A stretch of 64,000 bases of DNA from Chryseobacterium pennae (GTDB lineage Bacteria > Bacteroidota > Bacteroidia > Flavobacteriales > Weeksellaceae). Numbering within the stretch: the stretch's first letter is position 1; every line of letters starts with the position of its first letter. A program made the position numbers and the translations under genes. Location of the stretch: assembly GCF_003385515.1 (NCBI RefSeq), contig NZ_QNVT01000003.1, positions 124,001 through 188,000 on the forward strand, written 5' to 3'. The notes under the pieces are model-generated. The model was not told the DNA's origin. It saw only the letters and a list, made by a program, of their open reading frames with translations, and did not search any database. Positions 34,150-42,072 of the stretch are shown here, in pieces.

Positions 34150-37002
34150 ATGGCGAAAGGAGTTAAAACAATAAAATTTCAGGGTCCACATTATCCGGCT
34201 ATGACTGTACCTGGAAAGAGAATCACTTTAAAGGCTGATCAGCCTGGGCTTTTTGAAGTAGACCAATGGCTTCCGGGGACTACCGCTGAAGATAAAAAGA
34301 AACCTGTAGTGTGGATGAGCCAGAGTATGGATAGGCTTTCAGTGCTCACTAAGAAGGAATCAGCATCCGGATTTAGATTTGTGATTGGGAAAAAATACTG
34401 TGGAAATTATCATTATTATATAGAAGCCAGTTTTTCGGGGAAAAGAGATACCACTCATAATTCAGGACTTTATGTAAAAGGATGGTGTGAACCCAGAATT
34501 GCAGACAGCAGATGGTGTAAGCAGCCAGGTGGTGAAGATGAACGGAAAACGTATGTCTTTTCCTACGGACATCTTATCTATCTTCATTTAGATACAGAAG
34601 GCCTTAATGGAGACAGCCTGATTGTGGAAGTTTATAAAGTAGTAACAGGAGGTGGAGGTCTTAATGATGATAAGCTTATGTCTGTTTATACGGCAAAAGT
34701 AATTGATGGGCAGGTAAATCTGAAAATTGGAAATACCTACCAATGGTATGGTAAAATCGGCAGACCCAAAGATAAAGAGGAGTTTTATGTAAAAGTAAAA
34801 ACAGCTTCAGGACTTGTGGTAACTGACGGTAAAGATAAAGTTCATGCCCGTTTTTTGAGAATTCAGAACAGAGTGGTAAGTAAAGGAGTAGAAAGCTCAA
34901 CTAATAATACCCCGACAAAAGTTGATTTACCCGATAAAAATCAAAAGAATACCCATTCCTGTAAATACAAGGAAATAAGTGTAGATGATAATGGAGAACA
35001 TTTTGTAGTCTTTAAAGAAGGAAGTACCAAATTTAAAAAAGTAACTTCCGAAACTCAGCTGGTAACGAGGAGAATACATTTTGCCTTTGACAGATCAGAA
35101 ATTCGTACAGAGGAAAGAGCATTCCTGCAGACCCTTCTTGATTTTCTGCTGTATAACCAGCATTTGGATATGACCCTTTCCGGACATGCCGATGACAGGG
35201 GAACACTGGACTACAACCAGGCACTTTCAGAAAGAAGAGCAAATGCGGTAAAAGATTTCTTTGTAAAGGGAGGGCTTGTTAAAAGCAGAATTAAAACAAG
35301 AGGCTATGGCGAAGTAAACCCTGCTGTAACTGGGAAAACAGAAGATGCCTATAAAAAGAACCGAAGAGTAGAAATAGATTTCAGTTATCTGGAATATAAT
35401 CAGGAAGCATTGATCTATGAAACCATCGGTCCGGACGCAAAAAAGGCCAAGGATATTACTGTGAATGTCATAGATCGGGTAGACAAAGGATGTTTCAGAA
35501 AAGAAAAGCATGATAAAACCATTATCTATATTAATGAAACAAATGGCAAAGACTTAATTCCGAAGAAAGGGGACAAAGTAAAACAAACTGTATTTTCACA
35601 GCAGTCCGGATTCCCTAAAAACTATGCGGGAATCTTGATGAGGTATCTCAATCCGTGGTCCGGAATTGATTATAAATTTGCTTTTTTTATCAATAGCTGT
35701 GCCTATTATGCCAGTAAGAAAAATGCTACCCTGGAAGTAAGAGTATATCCGGATATTATCTGGATCGGTCATTTTCAGTATAATGGTGAAGAGAAAGTAA
35801 TGCCTTATTATTTCCATCAAAAAAACTTTGATCTGGAACAAGGAATCTCTGATGTTCTTAATGAGTTGAAGGATACAACATTCTATAAAATATTCAGGCT
35901 GTTCCCTGCAAACTTTATCATGGAACATACCCTGTTGAAATATATTGAAAGCCAGGCAAAAAGCTATTTCTACGGAATTCATACCATTCATAACCGTACC
36001 GTGGAGAAATCAGGACAGGAACTTTCTCTTGTTGGTACGCAAACAAACATTATTAAGCAGACCGATTATACAAGGTTTGCAGCAGCAGCAGTTATTTATG
36101 GTTTTGTAGTTGTAGGAATTCTTATAGAACTGTTGATGATCTATTTAACAAGAGGTCGAAATATTGCTACCAAGCTTCAAAAGTTTGCTAAAATGGCAAG
36201 AAAGGCACAGGCAGTTCTGAAAAGAATGGAAGATGCAGGAGTAGAGCTTATTCCACCGGCAATAGCAGTGAATGCGGGGATGTATTATCAAAAGCAGAAA
36301 GATGGCAGGTTAGGAGTTGTTTATGAAGCTAATATAAAGGCAGATCCATTGATTGCAGTTAATTTCAAAAGAGAATTTGATTTATTGCAGTTGATCACCA
36401 AGACTATACAGGACATAAAAAATGCAAAATACCCAGATGATGCCGCTGCGAAGAAAAAAATGGAGCGCAATAAAAATAATAACAGTAAAATTTCGCAATA
36501 TTTTGAAAAAATAGGAGTACCAAAAATAAAAGGAACTATCAATATAAAAGGAGATATAATATTTGAACATAATATTAAGTATAATGTATTGACCAATACT
36601 TATAAAATAGAAGATAAGTTAAAAAATGGTGTTTTTACTGCAAAAGATGAGGTTTTAATTCAGGAACAGATTAAATTTGAAGCTACCATAACAGGAGAGC
36701 ATGAGTTATTATTTACATTTGGTCCTCTTCAAACAAAAATTGAAGGGAAAATAGATGTTCAACTGAGTGGAGGAGTAGGGTCCAAGCTAAAGTATGGAGC
36801 TAATCCCAGAGAGGGAAAAGGACTTTTCTTAGAGAAAATTTTGGCATGTTCCGGAATAGAAGGAAAATATAAAGGAAGTTTGATGGGAACGTCTATTTTT
36901 GGTGTAAATAAAATTGAAACAAATGATGGAAAGCCAACACCTTTTACACTCATTGAGCCGTTTGAAGTTTCCTTATATAAAGTTCAATTATTTAATAAAT
37001 AA
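34150..37002 (+). CDS. 950-residue OmpA-domain protein without signal peptide (candidate T6SS effector)
   Basis: Residues 1-~250 form two or more beta-rich domains ('SGLYVKGWCEPRIADSRWCK', 'VYKVVTGGGGLNDDKLMSVY'). An OmpA peptidoglycan-binding domain covers about 306-410 ('RRIHFAFDRSEIRTEERAF', 'SGHADDRGTLDYNQALSERR', 'RGYGEVNPA'). A single hydrophobic segment lies at 642-665 ('FAAAAVIYGFVVVGILIELL'), then a Lys-rich helical stretch and a beta-rich C-terminal domain with no match I know. It has no Sec signal, directly follows a PAAR-like gene and precedes twin lipoproteins. This fits a T6SS-delivered effector that docks on the cell wall of the target and has an uncharacterised C-terminal domain (inference). 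Confidence 0.75.
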   Translation: MAKGVKTIKFQGPHYPAMTVPGKRITLKADQPGLFEVDQWLPGTTAEDKKKPVVWMSQSMDRLSVLTKKESASGFRFVIGKKYCGNYHYYIEASFSGKRDTTHNSGLYVKGWCEPRIADSRWCKQPGGEDERKTYVFSYGHLIYLHLDTEGLNGDSLIVEVYKVVTGGGGLNDDKLMSVYTAKVIDGQVNLKIGNTYQWYGKIGRPKDKEEFYVKVKTASGLVVTDGKDKVHARFLRIQNRVVSKGVESSTNNTPTKVDLPDKNQKNTHSCKYKEISVDDNGEHFVVFKEGSTKFKKVTSETQLVTRRIHFAFDRSEIRTEERAFLQTLLDFLLYNQHLDMTLSGHADDRGTLDYNQALSERRANAVKDFFVKGGLVKSRIKTRGYGEVNPAVTGKTEDAYKKNRRVEIDFSYLEYNQEALIYETIGPDAKKAKDITVNVIDRVDKGCFRKEKHDKTIIYINETNGKDLIPKKGDKVKQTVFSQQSGFPKNYAGILMRYLNPWSGIDYKFAFFINSCAYYASKKNATLEVRVYPDIIWIGHFQYNGEEKVMPYYFHQKNFDLEQGISDVLNELKDTTFYKIFRLFPANFIMEHTLLKYIESQAKSYFYGIHTIHNRTVEKSGQELSLVGTQTNIIKQTDYTRFAAAAVIYGFVVVGILIELLMIYLTRGRNIATKLQKFAKMARKAQAVLKRMEDAGVELIPPAIAVNAGMYYQKQKDGRLGVVYEANIKADPLIAVNFKREFDLLQLITKTIQDIKNAKYPDDAAAKKKMERNKNNNSKISQYFEKIGVPKIKGTINIKGDIIFEHNIKYNVLTNTYKIEDKLKNGVFTAKDEVLIQEQIKFEATITGEHELLFTFGPLQTKIEGKIDVQLSGGVGSKLKYGANPREGKGLFLEKILACSGIEGKYKGSLMGTSIFGVNKIETNDGKPTPFTLIEPFEVSLYKVQLFNK

Positions 37003-37009
37003 AAAATAA

Positions 37010-37987
37010 ATGAAAAAAATAGTTTTAGGCTTTATACTTATAGCGAGCATTATTGCATGTTCTCAAAATAAAAATGATATGATGCAAAATCCGAATATTA
37101 CTGCCAATAATATAGCAGAAGAAATTACAAAACAAATAAAACATTATCCTGTTGAAAAACAATATAAATACAGGTATAATAACAGTATGTGCTATTTTGA
37201 AATATCTATTAATGATATTCCATCATTTAAAGACTATCAAAGTTCACAAAACGGATCCGCATTTTTGATTAATGATTTGATTTTTAAAAGCGGCAAACAA
37301 AAGGTGTCATATAAACTATTGCCTTCAGAGGGAACAGAATTAAAGGATAATACAGAATTGCAACTCACATTATTGTCCTATGATCAAAAAAATAAAAATG
37401 CGGATGATGTAGAGTATTCAAAATTCACGCTTCCTCAAATAGAAGAAAAAATAGCAGAAAACTATTCTAAATTCAAATTTTCAGGGGCTGGAAAAACATA
37501 TTACGAAGGTAGTTTTGACGTTAATGTAGAAGTTCCATATGACTTACAGTCTCCATTTGAAAATGCTCAGGATCTTAGAAAAATAGATAAAAAGAGCCTT
37601 GAAGAGAAATTAGTGAAAGAATATAACAAAATACGCAATATCTATCAAAGTAAAGATAAAGATAAGGTGGCAAGACTGCTGTATGATAAACTTAAAAATC
37701 AAATGGTAACAGAATACGCTTCTCCTCAAAAAGTAAAGGCAACGTGGGAAGAAGCTAAAGAAATTCTGTTTAATAGTGATATGGAAATTTTGCCAATAGA
37801 AAAGTATGAGATGAGATTTTTTGGTAATGGTAAGCTTGTAGCACTCTATGCAGACGGTTCAAATCCAAATACAAGAGGAGGGAATGCTTTGGTTTGTCAC
37901 TTGAAATCTGGTTATGGGAAAGGATTTCTTGAGCTTAAACATTTATTCTATATCCCTCAGGGTGAAACTGAATTTAAAGTTTACTAA
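37010..37987 (+). CDS. Lipoprotein of unknown function, twin 1 (candidate immunity)
   Basis: A 325-residue lipoprotein (lipobox 'ASIIAC'). It aligns along its length with the next gene: 'ITANNIAEEITKQIKHYP', 'SGAGKTYYEGSFDVNVEVPY', 'FENAQDLRKIDKKSLEEKL' and the same end 'YIPQGETEFKVY'. Not recognised as a known family. It starts 8 bp after the OmpA/TM protein; a periplasmic lipoprotein after a putative effector is a usual place for immunity genes. Confidence 0.7.
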   Translation: MKKIVLGFILIASIIACSQNKNDMMQNPNITANNIAEEITKQIKHYPVEKQYKYRYNNSMCYFEISINDIPSFKDYQSSQNGSAFLINDLIFKSGKQKVSYKLLPSEGTELKDNTELQLTLLSYDQKNKNADDVEYSKFTLPQIEEKIAENYSKFKFSGAGKTYYEGSFDVNVEVPYDLQSPFENAQDLRKIDKKSLEEKLVKEYNKIRNIYQSKDKDKVARLLYDKLKNQMVTEYASPQKVKATWEEAKEILFNSDMEILPIEKYEMRFFGNGKLVALYADGSNPNTRGGNALVCHLKSGYGKGFLELKHLFYIPQGETEFKVY

Positions 37988-39007
37988 GTGAAATCTGTCA
38001 ACAAAAAATATATATTACTTCTTTTATTGGGAATAAGTTTTCTATCCTGTTCCCAAAAGAAAGAAGATATTATCAATCAAAATCCAGACATTACAGCAGA
38101 TAACATTGTAGAAGAAATTGCAAAGCAGGTAAAACATTATCCTTCAGAAAAAATATATAATCTGGGATATTCAAATGATAAATGTTATTTCGATATGTAT
38201 ATTGATGGGGTAAAGCTCAGTAAGGCTTTTAATAAGGCGCTTGGAAATACAGCTGTCGAAATCAATAATGTTATTTTTAAAAGTGGGAAACATACCGTTT
38301 CCTATAAAATGTATCCGCTGGGTAAATCTAAAGAATATGAAGAGGTGTTTAATACTTTAGTAGATGGTACCACATTAGAATTTGATTTGACCTCTTATGA
38401 TAAAAAGAATGCAAATGCACAGGATGTAGAATATACCACTCATAAAGCTCCACAGATTTCACAAGAGCTATCGCCTGGATATTTTAAAGACAAATTTGCA
38501 GGCTCAGGAAAAACTTTTTACGAAGGTAGCTTTGAAATTAATATAGATGTGCCTTATACCTCTCATTCAGCTTTTGAAAAAGCGCAGGACTTACGAAAAG
38601 TTGATAAAAAAGAGCTGCAAGAAAAATTACTGAAAAAGTACAAGGAAGTTTGGAATATCTATCAAAATAAAGAATTAGATAATATTGCGCGATTAGAATA
38701 TAATACACTGCATGATTTATATGTTTCTACCTATGATTCAAAGGAAGTGATTAACAAGAATATTTCAACCATGTTTAATGATATCTATAAAAATAGTTCA
38801 TTTCAAATGCAGCCTATTGAAAAATATAAATTAGAATTTTTTGCTGATGGTAAATTGGCTGCATTAATGCTTGATACTAACGATAATCAGTTGAGAGGAA
38901 ATACAGCACTGTGGGCCAAGGTAAATTATGATGGCGGTACAAGAGGTTTTTTCCTGAACAGATATTTTTATATCCCTCAGGGCGAAACTGAATTTAAAGT
39001 ATATTAG
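37988..39007 (+). CDS. Lipoprotein of unknown function, twin 2 (tandem paralogue)
   Basis: A 339-residue lipoprotein (lipobox 'GISFLSC') starting with GTG immediately after the stop of twin 1 (0 bp gap). Paralogous segments: 'ITADNIVEEIAKQVKHYP', 'SGSGKTFYEGSFEINIDVPY'-like, 'FEKAQDLRKVDKKELQEKLL', and the same 'IPQGETEFKVY' end. A recent-looking tandem duplication that has already diverged, as seen among immunity genes. Confidence 0.7.
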   Translation: MKSVNKKYILLLLLGISFLSCSQKKEDIINQNPDITADNIVEEIAKQVKHYPSEKIYNLGYSNDKCYFDMYIDGVKLSKAFNKALGNTAVEINNVIFKSGKHTVSYKMYPLGKSKEYEEVFNTLVDGTTLEFDLTSYDKKNANAQDVEYTTHKAPQISQELSPGYFKDKFAGSGKTFYEGSFEINIDVPYTSHSAFEKAQDLRKVDKKELQEKLLKKYKEVWNIYQNKELDNIARLEYNTLHDLYVSTYDSKEVINKNISTMFNDIYKNSSFQMQPIEKYKLEFFADGKLAALMLDTNDNQLRGNTALWAKVNYDGGTRGFFLNRYFYIPQGETEFKVY

Positions 39008-39180
39008 TCTGCCCGTTAAAAACAGGAAGAAATCTCTGGTTTAGTCTTTGAAACAATAAGTTTGATCTGAAATAAAAGAAAGAATTCATTACAACGAAAT
39101 TGTTGTCATTTATAAACATGAGGACTTGCTAAATACTAGGGATTAATTAAACATCTCTGACCTTTATATCAATATAAAAT

Positions 39181-39834
39181 ATGACCTTTTTAGGATACTT
39201 CTTTTCAGCCGTATGCTTGTTTTCCCTTTATATTGCATATAGGATTTTTAATAAAATTCTAAAAAGCAAAAGTGCAGTAAAAGGGAAAATTGGGTTTATA
39301 GAAAAAGGTTTTATGCTGATTTTTATAAGCCTGCTGATCATTACTGTTAATTCCTTAACGTTGGTTCTGTCCTATAGTTTCTTTTGGGAGAAAGCGTACA
39401 GGGGTATTTCAGAGAAACAGTACGAAGCTGTTGTCATTGGCTATAAAAAAGAAACCATTGCAACCCGTAATTTTTCTACTTCAGGATATTATAACAAACA
39501 GGTATATTTTCCGGAAGTGAAATATATCAATGTCAATGGGAAAGAAGTCATAAAAGCACTGGATCTTACAGATAACATTCCCCCTGCAATAGGACAGACT
39601 CTGAAAATTACGGATACTGAAGTCAGTGAAAAAGCCAACAGGATTGAACTCAATTGGATCATGATGGCTTTTGGAAGTGTTTTCACAGGACTGACAGCCT
39701 TTTTTGCATGTTTGCTCACTACCTATCTTCGAAATGAAGCTTTTAAAAAAAGGGTGAGTATCTCCCTATACGGAGCTCTTGTGATATGGGTCCTCAATGG
39801 AGTATGTATATTGCTGATGTGGTTGAAATATTGA
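39181..39834 (+). CDS. DUF3592-like membrane protein
   Basis: A 217-residue protein with four hydrophobic helices (about 3-23, 37-60, 160-180, 195-213). Between them lies a beta-rich extracytoplasmic-type domain 'YEAVVIGYKKETIATRNF' then 'YFPEVKYINVNGKEVIKAL' that has the DUF3592 pattern. Function unknown. It stands alone 170 bp after the twin lipoproteins, in a stretch of small membrane-protein genes. Confidence 0.65.
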   Translation: MTFLGYFFSAVCLFSLYIAYRIFNKILKSKSAVKGKIGFIEKGFMLIFISLLIITVNSLTLVLSYSFFWEKAYRGISEKQYEAVVIGYKKETIATRNFSTSGYYNKQVYFPEVKYINVNGKEVIKALDLTDNIPPAIGQTLKITDTEVSEKANRIELNWIMMAFGSVFTGLTAFFACLLTTYLRNEAFKKRVSISLYGALVIWVLNGVCILLMWLKY

Positions 39835-39940
39835 TGCTTAGAAACATCAATGAATAGAATAAAACATAGTGTTATTTTGAAATAAAATGTATTTTTGGAA
39901 TAAAACTAACCCAAAATAGGATTCAAACTTAAAAATATCT

Positions 39941-40720
39941 ATGGAGAATAAGAAAATGTCACCAGCAAGCTATTCCGTTCTGGGAATAATTCTGTTCTGC
40001 TTTCTCTATTATATCTTATGGCTGATCTTTAAGGAAAAAATGCCGTTTCATGAATACCTTTCAGATATTAATACCCACTATGATGAGTATGCAGGTCGTG
40101 TTTTGTATTGTATACCCCTGGTGATCTTTATCCTGATATTTTTTACCATTCTGAAACCTTCCGCTTCCAAACGGTTTTTAAGATTACAGGCATCACTTCC
40201 CACCTCTAAAATACAATCCCTGGCAAAAGGTTTGGTGGAAGTAGAAGGAACCCTGATGATGCAAGCTCCATTGCGTTCTCCGGTAAATAATGAAGAATGT
40301 ATCGGATATTATTACACCATTGAAGACGTAGACAAAGACTCGGATGGTAAAAATACATATACCACTGTGCATAGAGAAACTCAATGTAATCTCTTTCAAA
40401 TCAAAGATGAGACAGGAACAATAGAAATACAACCGGAAGGAATTGAACTGGTCTTACTGGGAGAAACCAATATAAGCAGTACTTACAACAAAAGATATAA
40501 AGAAACCCTCTTAAAACACGGTCAGAAAATGCTGCTGGTAGGGTATGCTGATTCAAAAAATGGAGTTCCATTCATCAGAAAAGATGAACATTATAAAGTT
40601 CTTGGAATCACCTCATCATCAGGAATCACAGTGTGGAACAAATACCAGCCGTTGTTGAGGTCATTTCTTTTCACGTGCTCAATTATTTTATTAATTATCA
40701 TTTATATCCTTATACAATAA
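39941..40720 (+). CDS. GIDE-domain-like membrane protein (E3 ubiquitin ligase-like in bacterial annotation)
   Basis: A 259-residue protein with an N-terminal helix pair (about 10-28 and 48-68), a soluble domain and a C-terminal helix (240-258). The soluble part 'SKIQSLAKGLVEVEGTLMMQ', 'PLRSPVNNEECIGYYYTIED', 'FQIKDETGTIEIQPEGIELV' is the GIDE/MULAN-like fold. No RING domain is present, so ligase activity is not implied. It overlaps the start of lemA by 1 bp (TAATG); GIDE-like and LemA genes often go together. Confidence 0.75.
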   Translation: MENKKMSPASYSVLGIILFCFLYYILWLIFKEKMPFHEYLSDINTHYDEYAGRVLYCIPLVIFILIFFTILKPSASKRFLRLQASLPTSKIQSLAKGLVEVEGTLMMQAPLRSPVNNEECIGYYYTIEDVDKDSDGKNTYTTVHRETQCNLFQIKDETGTIEIQPEGIELVLLGETNISSTYNKRYKETLLKHGQKMLLVGYADSKNGVPFIRKDEHYKVLGITSSSGITVWNKYQPLLRSFLFTCSIILLIIIYILIQ

Positions 40721-41280
40721 TGAACCAGACTGTAGCTATCATATTACTCGTACTGCTGACTGTAGCAGTCATAAGCTTTTTGATTAATCTGTATAATAAA
40801 CTGGTATTGCTCAGATTCAATGTAGATAAAGCATACAACAATATCGATGTTGTTCTGAAGCAGAGAGCAGATGAAATTCCCAACCTCGTCAACATAGCCA
40901 AAGGCTTCATGAATTATGAAAAAGATCTGCTTACCAGACTTACCGAATTGAGAACTGTTTACAATAGCACCACCGATTCAGATAAGAAAACAGAAGTGGC
41001 TAATGAAACTTCCAAGGCTCTAAATTCATTCTTTGCTGTATCAGAAAACTATCCGGAACTGAAATCCAATAATAATTTTCTGGAACTTCAGAAGCGGATT
41101 TCCGAATTGGAAAACAAGATCTCAGACAGAAGAGAATTTTTCAATGACAGTGTTAATCTTTATAACATTGGAATCCATGAATTCCCGAATGTAATACTGG
41201 CAAAAATGTTAGGGTATAAAGATAAAACCCTTTTAGCAGTAACCAATCAGGAAAAAGAATACCATGGAGTTCAGTTTTAA
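40720..41280 (+). CDS. lemA: LemA family protein
   Basis: A 187-residue protein: one N-terminal transmembrane helix (about 5-25), then a LemA helical bundle with 'NKLVLLRFNVDKAYNNIDVV', 'LKQRADEIPNLVNIAKGFM', 'ELQKRISELENKISDRREFF' and 'NDSVNLYNIGIHEFP'. I start it at ATG 40720 overlapping the previous stop; a longer frame from 40633 would lie inside the GIDE-like gene. LemA proteins are membrane-anchored with the bulk outside the cytoplasm; the function is unknown. Confidence 0.88.
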   Translation: MNQTVAIILLVLLTVAVISFLINLYNKLVLLRFNVDKAYNNIDVVLKQRADEIPNLVNIAKGFMNYEKDLLTRLTELRTVYNSTTDSDKKTEVANETSKALNSFFAVSENYPELKSNNNFLELQKRISELENKISDRREFFNDSVNLYNIGIHEFPNVILAKMLGYKDKTLLAVTNQEKEYHGVQF

Positions 41281-41647
41281 TACCTTTTTCGGTCTTGAAA
41301 AAGACCTTACAGCTCACCCCGAAATGCTGATTTTTGCGGCACTTCTTATCCCGATATTGCTGATGCTTCCCATTGCTTTAGTAGGCTGGATTTTTAGAAA
41401 ACTTAAATTCAATATGTATATCATCAATGTACTATTGTACACAATGATGTTTACCTTTTTATTGGGAATACTTACCATTTTTGTCCTTTATTTCATTACA
41501 GATAAAAATGGAATTAAATTGGCCTACTGCTGGCTAACCGTTTTCGCAGGAATGTTCTTTTTCAGCCTGATTAATGAAAATACCATCACTAAAATGTTTG
41601 CCGATTGGTCTAAATTGATTGAAGAAAAAGACAAGAGCAGGAGGTAA
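41264..41647 (+). CDS. Hypothetical membrane protein downstream of lemA
   Basis: A 127-residue protein with three hydrophobic helices (about 20-42, 49-73, 85-104) and a charged C-terminus ('LIEEKDKSRR'). It overlaps the end of lemA by 17 bp, so it belongs to the same operon. No family recognised. Confidence 0.6.
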   Translation: MEFSFNTFFGLEKDLTAHPEMLIFAALLIPILLMLPIALVGWIFRKLKFNMYIINVLLYTMMFTFLLGILTIFVLYFITDKNGIKLAYCWLTVFAGMFFFSLINENTITKMFADWSKLIEEKDKSRR

Positions 41648-42013
41648 GAGTGGTAAGGAAGAGGGAAGCCGGAGTATGGGAGTTTCTGAAGTCTGATAAA
41701 CATATGAATTCGTGAGAACAGAGCAGCAATGATATTTGAATGATAAATTTATTGCAGAGTCTTGCATTACATATAGCCTTTATGGATATGCACTCGCTTA
41801 ATAAGAATCAATGAATTGATTCCATCTTTTGCTCCCTTAAAATATTCAGTCTGATAATAAAAACTTTGCGTTTAACAATGATGCCAGGGCAATTCATTTC
41901 TATAATAAGTTTCCTGAATTATTTTACCAAACTATCTGCCAGTTTCATCAGATTAGCTTACTGATTTAAATCTCCATTCCTAAAACAAAGCATTAGGAAA
42001 TAAAACATTTACA
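41648..42013. other. Intergenic region with no gene seen
   Basis: 366 bp between converging genes. Both strands are closed by frequent stops. The only visible structure is a small inverted repeat, GAATCAA-TGAA-TTGATTC, at 41805-41822. No tRNA-like cloverleaf or known RNA motif found by eye. Confidence 0.5.
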
Positions 42014-42051
42014 TTAAAAAAATGGCCGGTCTCACAAGAAGACCAGCCATT
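42014..42051 (-). terminator. Rho-independent terminator of the endonuclease I gene
   Basis: AATGGCCGGTCT (42021-42032) and AGACCAGCCATT (42040-42051) form a 12 bp stem with one mismatch; on the minus strand a T run follows. It lies 22 bp after the stop codon. Confidence 0.85.
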
Positions 42052-42072
42052 TCTATAATAAATATACTTGAA

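Noticed and set aside
39941..41647. GIDE-like/LemA cluster as part of the T6SS island
   Set aside because: These families are common in Flavobacteriia without T6SS, and a 170 bp gap plus the DUF3592-like gene separate them from the effector genes.
41648..42013. Possible RNA gene in the gap before the endonuclease I terminator
   Set aside because: Only one short inverted repeat (41805-41822) and no tRNA-like or known RNA motif.
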